From Coprobacter secundus (GTDB taxonomy: Bacteria; Bacteroidota; Bacteroidia; Bacteroidales; Coprobacteraceae), in contig JTDA01000002.1 in assembly GCA_000803105.1 (NCBI GenBank), positions 429,206 through 493,205 of the forward strand: a DNA stretch of 64,000 nt. Direction: 5' to 3'. Position 1 is the first letter of the stretch; each line of letters starts with the position of its first letter. The notes below the pieces were generated by a model that worked only from the letters and a program-made list of their open reading frames with translations, made no database searches and was not told the DNA's origin. The translations under genes and the position numbers were made by a program. Positions 52,724 through 62,273 of the stretch are shown here, piece by piece.

Positions 52724-53371
52724 TCAACGAGCTGTTATATGAAAACACCCTTGTTTTATCTCATAACGGATATAACACTTATTTTGTTTTCGAAGGGCCA
52801 GTAGCACTTCAGCTAACAAATGCTTAAGCTGAGCATCAGCAACAGTATATCTATTATCTGTTCGTTGGAAACGGGAATATGCAATATCAAATGTAGTACC
52901 AAAACGATGTGCTGAATTTGAACTGGCATTACTGTTCTTTTTTCTTAGTCTTGATATATCATTCTCAGCACGCAATACACTAGTAACAATTATCTTATAA
53001 CTACCTCCTCCTCTACTCTGAAGAGAATCAATAAAATTTCGTCCTATTGTATCTAATAAATCCCGAGCTTTCGGAACTAAAAAAGGAATTGAATGTGATA
53101 GCGAATCAATGGAATAATAATCACAATCCTCTATCTGACATAATGCTTCTCCCAAATCAAATGCCTCCTCACGAGAATGTATCGGATTAATACCCAAACT
53201 CATGGCCGAAGATAAATGAACATCATTCATATCATTAAATGTTGATGAATATCGGCCAAACGGATTAATACGGATATCTTTTTTCACTGGAATCATTCTC
53301 TGTTCTTTTCTTTGCGAACATCCACCTAAAAAGACAAATAAAATTAACAAAAAATATATTACTATCTTCAC
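52724..53371 (-). CDS. DUF5715-type lipoprotein, M15 peptidase-like
   Basis: A 215-residue lipoprotein (GTG start) with Cys at residue 18 (FLGGC). The C-terminal half carries SSNSAHRFGTTFDIAYSRF, a match in spacing to the HxxGxxxD zinc motif of D-Ala-D-Ala carboxypeptidases, and a closing CFHITAR that would give the second His. It may trim peptidoglycan peptides in the periplasm. The family name is my best recognition, not confirmed. Confidence 0.72.
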   Translation of the reverse strand: MKIVIYFLLILFVFLGGCSQRKEQRMIPVKKDIRINPFGRYSSTFNDMNDVHLSSAMSLGINPIHSREEAFDLGEALCQIEDCDYYSIDSLSHSIPFLVPKARDLLDTIGRNFIDSLQSRGGGSYKIIVTSVLRAENDISRLRKKNSNASSNSAHRFGTTFDIAYSRFQRTDNRYTVADAQLKHLLAEVLLALRKQNKCYIRYEIKQGCFHITAR

Positions 53372-53412
53372 TAAAAATTTTTCTTAACTAAATGAGGAAC
53401 TATAATGCTTCA

Positions 53413-53420
53413 CAAACTTA
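53413..53420 (-). promoter_or_regulatory. -7 promoter element for the M15-like lipoprotein
   Basis: Minus-strand TAAGTTTG, 42 bases before the GTG start, in the gap shared with copA. Confidence 0.45.
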
Positions 53421-53548
53421 GAAAATTTTTTCTTTTCTACGAAATTTTTCATTAACCCCAATTTTTCATTGTAGAAAATAAACTTCAGATTTCAAATATT
53501 TGTTATATCTTTAATGAATTTTCTATCAAGATTTTTGTTTATAATTTT

Positions 53549-55756
53549 ATGGAAAAAATAACTGTCCCTGTTCTTGAAATGAGTTGTGCTGTATGTGCTA
53601 ATAACGTAGAAAATGAAGTACGCTCAATACTTGGAGTCGATTCTGCTACTGTCAATTTTGCAGCAAATACCCTTACTGTATCATTCGATCCGAAAAAAAC
53701 ATCATTATTACAGATAAAGTCGGCTGTACAAGCAATCGGATATGATTTAGTCATCGAAGAAAATAACAGAGAAAAAATCCAAGAAAAAGCTGAAAAACAA
53801 CATTACCAAAGTATAAAAAAGCGTACCATAACAGCATGGATATTATCTATACCTCTCATGGGTATATCTATGACCATCATGCATCAAAATTGGGCAAACT
53901 GGGTAATGCTTTTACTTACTCTCCCCATCTTATCATTTTGCGGCCAATCTTTCTATATAAACGCATGGAAGCAACTCCGTCATAAATCGGCTAATATGGA
54001 TACCTTGGTCTCTTTAAGTACAATAATAGCCTTTTTATTTAGTTTGTTTAATACTATTTATCCAGACTTTTGGACAAAACGCGGCCTTGAACCACATGTT
54101 TATTATGAAGCTGCCGGCATGATTATTGCATTTGTTCTACTTGGAAAACTAATGGAATCCAAAGCTAAAAACAATACATCATCTGCAATAAAGAAACTAA
54201 TGGGGTTACAACCTCAAACAGCACACCTACTCACTACTGAGGGAGAAAAAGAGGTTCCTTTAAATATCCTAAAACCCGGAGATCTTATTCGAGTAAAACC
54301 TGGAGAAAAAGTCCCTGTAGACGGAATTGTGTTCGACGGAAATTCATACGTAGATGAAAGCATGATAAGTGGAGAGCCTATCCCTGTAGAAAAGCAAAGC
54401 AAAGACAAAGTCTTGGCCGGAACAATCAATCAAAAAGGTACTTTTTCCATTACAGCGACACAAGTAGGAACACAAACCATACTCTCTCAGATTGTACATA
54501 TGGTTCAAGAAGCACAAGGCAGTAAAGCTCCTGTGCAACGAATTGCAGATAAAATCAGTTCTTACTTCGTACCAATTGTTATTATAATTGCAATTATCAC
54601 CTTTATCGTATGGTTACTTGTCGGAGGTAATGATTTCTTTTCCTATGCTCTTTTATCTGCAGTTTCCGTTCTTGTAATAGCTTGTCCCTGCGCTTTGGGA
54701 TTGGCAACTCCAACAGCTCTTATGGTTGGAATAGGAAGAGGTGCTGAAAATCATATCTTGATAAAAGATGCTTTTGCTCTCGAAAATCTTTGCAAAGTAA
54801 ATTGCATTGTATTAGATAAAACTGGAACTATTACCCAAGGACACCCTGCTGTAACAGCAGAAATATGGTTACAAACACCTGATACAGAAATGCTGTCTGT
54901 ACTATTAAGTGCCGAACAAAAATCAGAACATCCTCTTGCTCTTGCCATGACCGATTTTCTATTAAAAAAAGAGATTCAGCCTATTTCTGTCACTTCCTTT
55001 CAAAGTCTTACAGGGCAAGGAATTACAGTAGAATATAATAAAAATTTTTTTTGGGTAGGGAGTTTAAAAATGGCAGCAGACCAAACAACAACATTCCCTG
55101 AATCCGTAAAACCTGTACTCAAACAATGGCAGAATGATGGTCAAAGTATCGTTTGTTACGGTAAGCAAAATAGAATATTAGCCATTTTTGCATTATCTGA
55201 TCCTATAAAAGAAAGTTCAAAATATGCCATTTCTTCATTACAAAAAAAAGGTATTGAAATACATTTACTAACTGGAGATAATCGCCATACAGCAAACTCG
55301 GTTGCTCTAAAATTAGGAATAAAAAATATACAAGCAGATGCACTTCCTTCAGGTAAGGAAGAATATATCAAAACCCTTCAAAACAAAAAGAAATTTGTTG
55401 CCATGGTAGGAGACGGAATAAATGATTCTCAGGCTCTCGCTCGTGCCGATGTCAGCATTGCAATGGGTAAAGGGACAGATATTGCCATGGATGTTGCCAT
55501 GATAACATTAATCACTTCAGATTTATCTTTATTATCCAAAGCAATCAATTTATCTCGGAGAACCGTACGGATTATCCGAGAAAATTTATTTTGGGCTTTC
55601 ATTTATAATATTATAGGAATACCTATTGCTGCAGGATTATTATACCCAATATGCGGGATATTACTAAATCCGATGTGGGCAAGTGCAGCAATGGCTTTTA
55701 GCTCAGTATCGGTAGTACTCAACAGTCTTCGTCTAAAATGGATAAAAATAAACTAA
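53549..55756 (+). CDS. copA: Copper-translocating P1B-type ATPase
   Basis: A 735-residue inner-membrane ATPase exporting Cu(I). One N-terminal HMA domain has CAVC at 13-16. Eight transmembrane helices are expected, with the ion-site CPC at 379-381 (VIACPCALGLATPTA). The phosphorylation motif is DKTGTITQGHP (D423), with the SEHPLALAM nucleotide motif and the hinge GDGINDSQALA. It is followed 10 bases later by a CopZ-like chaperone, so the pair is a copper-resistance operon. Copper rather than another metal is inferred from the CPC site. Confidence 0.92.
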   Translation: MEKITVPVLEMSCAVCANNVENEVRSILGVDSATVNFAANTLTVSFDPKKTSLLQIKSAVQAIGYDLVIEENNREKIQEKAEKQHYQSIKKRTITAWILSIPLMGISMTIMHQNWANWVMLLLTLPILSFCGQSFYINAWKQLRHKSANMDTLVSLSTIIAFLFSLFNTIYPDFWTKRGLEPHVYYEAAGMIIAFVLLGKLMESKAKNNTSSAIKKLMGLQPQTAHLLTTEGEKEVPLNILKPGDLIRVKPGEKVPVDGIVFDGNSYVDESMISGEPIPVEKQSKDKVLAGTINQKGTFSITATQVGTQTILSQIVHMVQEAQGSKAPVQRIADKISSYFVPIVIIIAIITFIVWLLVGGNDFFSYALLSAVSVLVIACPCALGLATPTALMVGIGRGAENHILIKDAFALENLCKVNCIVLDKTGTITQGHPAVTAEIWLQTPDTEMLSVLLSAEQKSEHPLALAMTDFLLKKEIQPISVTSFQSLTGQGITVEYNKNFFWVGSLKMAADQTTTFPESVKPVLKQWQNDGQSIVCYGKQNRILAIFALSDPIKESSKYAISSLQKKGIEIHLLTGDNRHTANSVALKLGIKNIQADALPSGKEEYIKTLQNKKKFVAMVGDGINDSQALARADVSIAMGKGTDIAMDVAMITLITSDLSLLSKAINLSRRTVRIIRENLFWAFIYNIIGIPIAAGLLYPICGILLNPMWASAAMAFSSVSVVLNSLRLKWIKIN

Positions 55757-55766
55757 ATAATAAATT

Positions 55767-55973
55767 ATGGAACGTACTTTTAAAACAAATGCTAAATGCG
55801 CCGGTTGTGTGGCAAAAATCGGAGAAAAATTAAATCATACTCCAGAAATAACAGAATGGTCTATAGACTTAACCAATCCCAACAAAACCTTACTTATTAA
55901 GTCTTCTTTAACAGATGATAAAATAATAACTTTAGTTTCAGAAGCAGGATTCAAAGCTGAAAAATTAGCATAA
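55767..55973 (+). CDS. CopZ-like heavy-metal-associated domain protein
   Basis: A 68-residue single HMA domain with a CxxC-type metal site (KCAGCVAKIGEKL) near residue 10. It likely delivers Cu(I) to CopA in the cytoplasm. It overlaps the terminator hairpin that ends the operon. Confidence 0.88.
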   Translation: MERTFKTNAKCAGCVAKIGEKLNHTPEITEWSIDLTNPNKTLLIKSSLTDDKIITLVSEAGFKAEKLA

Positions 55974-56016
55974 AAATAAGACACCTTTAAAAGTGTCTTA
56001 TTTTTATGCTAATTTT
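55961..56016. terminator. Bidirectional terminator at the end of the copper operon
   Basis: A 24-bp perfect stem (55961-55984 with 55993-56016) spans the copZ stop codon, with AT-rich flanks on both sides. It should also stop transcription from the degraded gene on the other strand. Confidence 0.8.
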
Positions 56017-56387
56017 TCTCATTATCAAACACATGTTTGACATAATTATATCCATATTTATCATAACGAAAAACCATTTGTTGCAACTTTTCTAGAAATC
56101 ATCTATAGTTTTCATTTTGAAAAATGACAACATTTTTATTTCGAGCCTTATTCAACATCTCAAGCTTCATTCCCGTGGTAAACCTGAATATATTCTGATT
56201 TTTATAATTCTTTATTTCCCAAAGAGAAATAAACACATGCATTTTTTATTAATGAGAAATCCTTTATCATCTTTCAAATTAACATTTTGAGGTAAAAGTA
56301 TCACTTAAAATAATCAGCCGTAACTAATAGCTTTTGACAAGAAAAGAATAAACTTACGAACATAACAAAAATAGAAAAATGTTTCAT
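56009..56387 (-). pseudogene. Degraded lipoprotein gene
   Basis: Three minus-strand fragments in three different frames together look like one exported protein. An ATG at 56387 starts MKHFSIFVMFVSLFFSCQK, a lipoprotein signal peptide, and stops after 28 residues. A second frame then gives LPQNVNLKDDKGFLINKK. A third frame (to TAG at 56009) gives SLWEIKNYKNQNIFRFTTG, MLNKARNKNVVIFQNENYR, an in-frame TGA, and VFRYDKYGYNYVKHVFDNE. Such coherent coding text with two frameshifts and one stop points to decay. The original family is not recognised. Confidence 0.5.
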
Positions 56388-56428
56388 GGCCGATCTAACT
56401 GTAATCTAAATACACAATAACAAAAGCC

Positions 56429-57070
56429 CTATTTCTCCTTTTTAAAATGGTTTCCATCCCAAACATATTCTAATGATGAATCCCTTAAATAAGGCTTTAT
56501 TTGTTTATACATTTCTTCTGGCATATATTCATCTATAGTATACGTTATTTGCAAATTATCATTTCCTTCACAAAAATCATACCGCATCAAAGGAATATCG
56601 ACCCTTTGAATCATTTCATTGGCATCCCCATTAAATTTCCCATCATCTAATAAGAAATCCCTATTATCGGGTAAAACAATAAAATCTTTCTTATCTAAAG
56701 GTTTCCAATTCGTATCATAAAAATCAATACGACTATCACACGCTGGTGCACAAACTGTATTCACAACAGCAATAACTGTTTCTTCTTTCCCTTTTAACGG
56801 AAGTAATTTTATTTGCATAGTAGATGAAGATGATAAACCAACAGAAATATAGTTATCCGATAATGCAGTTACATCTGATCTCCCTCCAAGAGAATTTGTT
56901 ATCCCACCTTTTTGTGAATGTTGAAAAAGGTCAATCATGTCCTTTCTTCTATTTGTTTCAATTTGAGGTAACAATTCATCGGGCATAATAATAAAGAAAG
57001 ATGATACTCTCTGTGCTTCCACAGATACGGCTATAAATAAAGAGAAAAAAAGATATATAATCGTACGCAT
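56429..57070 (-). CDS. DUF3256-family exported protein
   Basis: A 213-residue protein with signal peptide ending in VEAQ. It shows FFIIMPDELLPQIETNRRKD near the start, then DLF and a paired-Cys segment NTVCAPACDSRIDFYD, and YTIDEYMPEEMYKQI near the end, which is the DUF3256 pattern common in Bacteroidales. Function unknown. It has its own -7 element (minus TATTTTTG) at 57101-57108, 31 bases upstream. Confidence 0.8.
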   Translation of the reverse strand: MRTIIYLFFSLFIAVSVEAQRVSSFFIIMPDELLPQIETNRRKDMIDLFQHSQKGGITNSLGGRSDVTALSDNYISVGLSSSSTMQIKLLPLKGKEETVIAVVNTVCAPACDSRIDFYDTNWKPLDKKDFIVLPDNRDFLLDDGKFNGDANEMIQRVDIPLMRYDFCEGNDNLQITYTIDEYMPEEMYKQIKPYLRDSSLEYVWDGNHFKKEK

Positions 57071-57100
57071 ACTAAAGCTCTATTTCTGTTGTTAAAGTTA

Positions 57101-57108
57101 CAAAAATA
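57101..57108 (-). promoter_or_regulatory. -7 promoter element for the DUF3256 gene
   Basis: Minus-strand TATTTTTG, 31 bases before ATG 57070. Confidence 0.5.
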
Positions 57109-57145
57109 ATCATATTATCCAATCCTCAAGATATTTAAGCAAGTT

Positions 57146-58045
57146 TTATTTACTCCCCAAATAGAGAAAAAACATACCTATCAACACTAAAATTAAATCA
57201 ATTGCCTTATTCCTAATATTTCGTTCCTTAAAGAAAAATATTCCTGCCACAAAACTTACCACTACCCCACTCCTTCTCACCATAGAAACAATAGAAATCA
57301 TAGAGTCAGGATAACTAAGAGCATAGAAATAAACAAAATCAGCTATAACTAAAAATAGCGAAATAAAAAAAATACTGTTACGCCATTGAAAAGGGGTAGT
57401 AACTTTTCTTTTAGGATACCATAATAACAATAATATTATAAACATGATGGCCATCTGGTAATAATTATACCAAACCTGTACAGTCATACGGTCAAATCGT
57501 GCCATCAAATATTTATCATATAAACCACTAACGGCTCCCGTTACTGTAGCAAGAACTATAAACCATATCCAAATATTATGTTTAAAATTTATGCCTTCCT
57601 TTTTCCCAGCAGACGAAAGCAAAAAAAATGAAATAATAGCCAAACTTACACCTATCCATTGAAACAAATTCAATCGTTCCCCAAATACAATAAGGGCACC
57701 CAGTAATGTCAAAACTGGCTGAGAAGCTTTTATGGTTCCTGCAATTGTTATAGGTAAATGTTTCGTCGCAAAATAGGCAAATAGCCACGATGATAAAACT
57801 ATTATTGATTTAAGAATAATATACAAATGTGTCTCAAATGCAACTTTAGGAACATAGAACATTGTATCCTGTATCAATGTCGGACAAAAACGAGACATCA
57901 ATATAATCGGAAGAAATAGTAAACTGCAAAAGACAGTATTAAAAAAAAGAACAGGAATAACGGCATTCTCATTTAATGCTGCTTTTTTGAAAACTTCATA
58001 CATTCCTAACAAGGCTGCTGATATAAATGCTAATGTCAACCACAT
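57146..58045 (-). CDS. DMT-superfamily (EamA) transporter
   Basis: A 299-residue inner-membrane protein with about ten helices in two EamA repeats. The first begins MWLTLAFISAALLGMYEVFK; the second includes GAVSGLYDKYLMARFD, and the end holds RRSGVVVSFVAGIFFFKERN. Substrate is unknown. It follows truA by 66 bases on the same strand and may be cotranscribed with speA and truA. Confidence 0.85.
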   Translation of the reverse strand: MWLTLAFISAALLGMYEVFKKAALNENAVIPVLFFNTVFCSLLFLPIILMSRFCPTLIQDTMFYVPKVAFETHLYIILKSIIVLSSWLFAYFATKHLPITIAGTIKASQPVLTLLGALIVFGERLNLFQWIGVSLAIISFFLLSSAGKKEGINFKHNIWIWFIVLATVTGAVSGLYDKYLMARFDRMTVQVWYNYYQMAIMFIILLLLWYPKRKVTTPFQWRNSIFFISLFLVIADFVYFYALSYPDSMISIVSMVRRSGVVVSFVAGIFFFKERNIRNKAIDLILVLIGMFFLYLGSK

Positions 58046-58111
58046 AATAGAACTATACTGGATAAAAGATTTTTTTTACTGGAAAATAGAATTCTATTCT
58101 CTAGTATAAAA

Positions 58112-58864
58112 CTATTTCATAAAAATATCATCCGGATACGAAATATCCATAAGAAACAATGCATTACCCGGCATTGATACCCCCGCTTTGCACCTATTTT
58201 TCTGCTCGATTATATGGCAAAAATCTATAACAGATATTTTTCCACGTCCCACATCTATCAACGTACCAACTATAGCTCGAACCATATTTCGCAGAAAACG
58301 ATCGGCCTGAATAATAAAAACAGCCTTATTATCCATTATTTCCCAACGAGCTTGCATTATTCGACAATTATTTGTTTTTACGTCGGTATGCAACTTACTA
58401 AAGCTGGTAAAATCCGTATAATCAAACAAATGGCTAGCAGCCTGATTCATTTTTTCAAAATCAAGACTACCATGATATCTCCAAGCATATCGTTCTTCAA
58501 ATGGACTTTTACTTCCGATTACATAATAATGATAAGTACGAGACATAGCATCAAAACGACTATGGGCGTCATTCTTTACCGGAACAACTTTATAAGTTGC
58601 AATATCTGAAGGTAATACTCGATTTAATTTATCACAAAAAGAATCGAGATTGGTAATAACCGTATCTACATCAAAATGAGCAACCATTACTCGAGCATGT
58701 ACCCCCGCATCAGTCCGCCCAGCTCCGACAACAGATATCTTTTCACGCAATATAAGAGATAGAGACTCCTCTACACACTCCTGTACCGTTATACCATTTG
58801 GTTGTATCTGCCATCCATGATATCGGAAACCATCGTAAGCAAAATATAGAAAATATCTCTGCAC
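58112..58864 (-). CDS. truA: tRNA pseudouridine(38-40) synthase
   Basis: A 250-residue pseudouridine synthase acting on positions 38-40 of the anticodon arm. The catalytic Asp lies in GAGRTDAGVHA. RNA-contact blocks include YDGFRYHGWQ at the N-terminus, SRTYHYYV and FLRNMVRAIVGTL. It starts at GTG 58864, only 11 bases after the speA stop, so the two form an operon. Confidence 0.93.
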   Translation of the reverse strand: MQRYFLYFAYDGFRYHGWQIQPNGITVQECVEESLSLILREKISVVGAGRTDAGVHARVMVAHFDVDTVITNLDSFCDKLNRVLPSDIATYKVVPVKNDAHSRFDAMSRTYHYYVIGSKSPFEERYAWRYHGSLDFEKMNQAASHLFDYTDFTSFSKLHTDVKTNNCRIMQARWEIMDNKAVFIIQADRFLRNMVRAIVGTLIDVGRGKISVIDFCHIIEQKNRCKAGVSMPGNALFLMDISYPDDIFMK

Positions 58865-58875
58865 GAGCTTATTTT

Positions 58876-60771
58876 TTAATCCTTTTCAAGATAAGTATAT
58901 CCATACAATCCTGACCGATAATTTGAAAGAAATTCTCGTCCTTCTTCAGGTGTAATTATCCCTGCTTTCATAGAACTTGTTACCCAAGTCTCTACACTAC
59001 GTACCATCTTCTTTGGATTAAATTGGACATAATCAAGAACTTCAGCTACAGTCTCACCATCAATCACCTGATCTATTTCATAACGGTCTTTGTATACACT
59101 TACATGAACAGCATTGGTATCACCAAAAAGATTATGCATATCTCCAAGAATCTCTTGATATGCTCCCACAAGAAATACACCTATATAATAAGGTTCTTTC
59201 GTTAACGTATGTACAGGCAAATGATAATTAAAATTACGCGTGGAGATAAAATTATCGATTTTACCGTCCGAATCACAAGTTATATCTTGTATGGTTGCTG
59301 TTCTATCAGGTTTTTCATCCAATCGACTAATAGGCATTATAGGGAATATCTGGTCTATTGCCCATGAATCTGGCAAAGATTGGAATAATGAAAAATTACA
59401 AAAATACTTATCTGGAAGCATTTTTGAAATTTTTTTTAGTTCCTCCGGAGCATGCTTTATTTCTGAAGCAATGGCAAAAACTTCACGTGCCACTGACCAG
59501 AATAATCTCTCCACCTGAGCCCGTGTTCGCAAATCAAGCATACCTAAACCAAATAAATCTAAAGCCTCTTCTCGTATCTGCAAAGCATCGTGCCAAGACT
59601 CTATCAAACGTGGTTGGTTGATAGACTCCCACAACTGATACATATCATGTACCAATTCATGGTCGGAATCACTAATCTCTTCATTCTCATCCCAAGATGG
59701 CAATGTCGCAGTCTCCAATACCTCAAATATCAAAACTGAATGATGTGCAGTAAGAGAACGTCCAGACTCCGTTATTATATTAGGTTGTGGAATATCATTC
59801 TTTATACAAGCATCTACAAGAGAAGATATAGAGTCATTCACATACTCTTGTATAGAATAATTCATACTACTCTCACTACTTGACGAGCGGGTTCCATCAT
59901 AATCAACTCCCAATCCTCCACCTATATCAACAAAATCAATATCAAAACCCATATTATGGAGTTGAACATAAAATTGAGATGCTTCCCTCAACGCATTCTT
60001 AATACGGCGTATCTTTGTTACCTGACTGCCTATATGAAAATGAATTAAGCGCAAACAATCTTTCATTTTATTCTTTTCGAGTATATCAAGTGCCTCAAGC
60101 AATTCACTCGAATTCAATCCAAATTTACTAACATCTCCTCCAGATTCTTCCCATTTACCACTACCAGAACTCGCAAGTTTAATACGAATGCCAACATTCG
60201 GTCGTATTTTCAACCGCTTCGATATTGAAGCAATCAACTTTAATTCATTCAATTTTTCTACAACAAGGAAAATACGCCGACCCATTTTTTGAGCAAGCAA
60301 CGCTAACTCTATATAATTCTCATCTTTATACCCATTACAAATTATCAATGAATTTTCATCAATATTTATCGCTAACACTGCATGGAGTTCAGGTTTAGAT
60401 CCTGCTTCAAGTCCTATATTAAATTTTTTACCATGACTTACGATCTCTTCCACAACAGGTCGCATCTGATTTACCTTAATCGGATAAATAATAAAATTTT
60501 GAGCGGTATATCCGTATTCATCTGCGGCTTGCTTAAAACAACGAGATATTTTTTCGATACGATTATCAAGAATATCAGGAAAACGTACCAAAACCGGAGA
60601 TGTAACATCCCGAACTTGTAATTCATCCATTAACTCTTTCAGATCAACGCCTGCACTACCTTCCCTAGGAGTGACAGTAACATGACCTTTATCATTAATA
60701 GTAAAATATTTCAGCCCCCAACCGTTGATATTATACAGCTCAGCTGAATCATCAATACGCCATCTTCTCAT
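58876..60771 (-). CDS. speA: Biosynthetic arginine decarboxylase
   Basis: A 631-residue PLP enzyme making agmatine for polyamine synthesis. The PLP-binding Lys is in FIIYPIKVNQMRPVVEEI, with HIGSQVTKIRRI and DIGGGLGVDYDG, then ITESGRSLTAHHSV, the usual SpeA order. ATG 60771 (MRRWRIDDSAELYNINGW) begins the conserved N-terminus; an in-frame GTG 42 bases upstream is less likely. A -7 element lies about 100 bases upstream. Confidence 0.93.
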   Translation of the reverse strand: MRRWRIDDSAELYNINGWGLKYFTINDKGHVTVTPREGSAGVDLKELMDELQVRDVTSPVLVRFPDILDNRIEKISRCFKQAADEYGYTAQNFIIYPIKVNQMRPVVEEIVSHGKKFNIGLEAGSKPELHAVLAINIDENSLIICNGYKDENYIELALLAQKMGRRIFLVVEKLNELKLIASISKRLKIRPNVGIRIKLASSGSGKWEESGGDVSKFGLNSSELLEALDILEKNKMKDCLRLIHFHIGSQVTKIRRIKNALREASQFYVQLHNMGFDIDFVDIGGGLGVDYDGTRSSSSESSMNYSIQEYVNDSISSLVDACIKNDIPQPNIITESGRSLTAHHSVLIFEVLETATLPSWDENEEISDSDHELVHDMYQLWESINQPRLIESWHDALQIREEALDLFGLGMLDLRTRAQVERLFWSVAREVFAIASEIKHAPEELKKISKMLPDKYFCNFSLFQSLPDSWAIDQIFPIMPISRLDEKPDRTATIQDITCDSDGKIDNFISTRNFNYHLPVHTLTKEPYYIGVFLVGAYQEILGDMHNLFGDTNAVHVSVYKDRYEIDQVIDGETVAEVLDYVQFNPKKMVRSVETWVTSSMKAGIITPEEGREFLSNYRSGLYGYTYLEKD

Positions 60772-61139
60772 TCTTCGTAAATCTGAATTTTCTGTTAATC
60801 TTAATAAATTCACTCATAATATAAAAAACGAGATTAATTTATCGCTTTCTATAATTTGTAATGAGCGGCAAAAGTACAGATAAAAAATGAAAGGAAAAAG
60901 GGTATATTTAAAAATCATAAGGTCAGGAGCATAGACATTAAAACAACTTAACGGAAAACATAAGAATCATCTCTGATTACTCTAATTGATATATTAAAAT
61001 AGAATTCATAAAATCAAATATTCAAGGCTTAAAAAGATTAGACAAAATTCAAGCTTTTTTATGTCGACAATCCTTTTTTTCGTCATAAAATATTAACTTT
61101 GCATAGTTTTTATTTATTAACGAAATAACAATAAACAAA
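60772..61139. other. Divergent region between speA and fba
   Basis: Non-coding and AT-rich. It contains the minus-strand -7 element TACTTTTG at 60869-60876 for speA and the plus-strand TAACTTTG at 61094-61101 for fba (39-base distance to its ATG). Nothing else was recognised. Confidence 0.5.
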
Positions 61140-62144
61140 ATGGTTAATTACAAAGATTTAGGTCTTGTAAACACAAGAGAAATGTTTGCAAAGGCTATCA
61201 AAGGAGGATATGCTATCCCTGCATTTAACTTCAACAATATGGAACAATTGCAGGCTATTGTCCAAGCTGCTGTAGAAACCAAATCACCAGTTATCCTTCA
61301 AGTATCAAAAGGTGCCCGTAATTACGCAAACCAAACATTACTTCGCTATATGGCAGAAGGAGCTGTAGAATTTGCAAAAGAATTAGGATGTGCTCATCCA
61401 GAAATCGTTCTACACTTAGATCATGGAGATTCCTTTGAATTATGCAAATCTTGTGTAGACATGGGATTTTCCTCAGTTATGATAGATGGTTCTCATCTTC
61501 CTTATGATGAAAATGTTGCTTTAACAAAAAAAGTTGTTGAATATGCACATAAATATGACGTAACTGTAGAAGGTGAACTTGGAGTATTAGCCGGTGTTGA
61601 AGATGAGGTTTGTGCAGAACATCACACATATACCAAACCAGAAGAAGTTGTAGACTTCGTGACCAAAACTGGATGCGATAGTTTAGCTATTTCTATTGGA
61701 ACCTCACACGGAGCTTACAAATTTAAACCTGAACAATGTACTGTAGATCCTAAAACCGGACGCTTAGTTCCTCCTCCATTGGCATTTGATGTATTGGACG
61801 GTGTAATGAAAGAACTTCCGGGATTCCCAATTGTTCTCCATGGGTCTTCTTCAGTTCCTCAAGAATATGTCGAAATGATAAATCAATATGGAGGCAAATT
61901 AGATGCAGCTATCGGTATTCCAGAAGATGAATTACGTAAAGCAGCTAAATCCGCCGTTTGTAAAATCAATATTGACTCTGATAGTCGTTTGGCCATGACT
62001 GCTGCTATTCGCAAAGTCTTTGCCGAAAAACCTGCAGAATTCGACCCTCGTAAATATTTAGGTCCAGCCCGTGATGAAATGAAAAAATTATATATGCATA
62101 AAATTATCAATGTATTAGGAAGCAACGATAAATTAAGCTGCTAA
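61140..62144 (+). CDS. fba: Class II fructose-bisphosphate aldolase
   Basis: A 334-residue zinc aldolase of glycolysis/gluconeogenesis. Metal and substrate motifs are HLDHGDSFELC (HxDH), VEGELGVLAGVED, SIGTSHGAYKF, VLHGSSSVPQEY and KINIDSDSRLA. Length fits class II enzymes. Monocistronic, with its own promoter and a terminator. Confidence 0.94.
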   Translation: MVNYKDLGLVNTREMFAKAIKGGYAIPAFNFNNMEQLQAIVQAAVETKSPVILQVSKGARNYANQTLLRYMAEGAVEFAKELGCAHPEIVLHLDHGDSFELCKSCVDMGFSSVMIDGSHLPYDENVALTKKVVEYAHKYDVTVEGELGVLAGVEDEVCAEHHTYTKPEEVVDFVTKTGCDSLAISIGTSHGAYKFKPEQCTVDPKTGRLVPPPLAFDVLDGVMKELPGFPIVLHGSSSVPQEYVEMINQYGGKLDAAIGIPEDELRKAAKSAVCKINIDSDSRLAMTAAIRKVFAEKPAEFDPRKYLGPARDEMKKLYMHKIINVLGSNDKLSC

Positions 62145-62172
62145 CATAATACATAAATAAGAGCATCATATA

Positions 62173-62212
62173 AACAGGGATATATCAACATATTGGTATA
62201 TCCCTGTTCGTT
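62173..62212 (+). terminator. Intrinsic terminator after fba
   Basis: A 12-bp stem (AACAGGGATATA / TATATCCCTGTT) with a 12-nt loop and T-rich tail. Confidence 0.75.
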
Positions 62213-62273
62213 TAGAAATATTTCAGTTTTTCTTTACAAAATTTATAGAAATACATAATAAATTGTAACCAAT

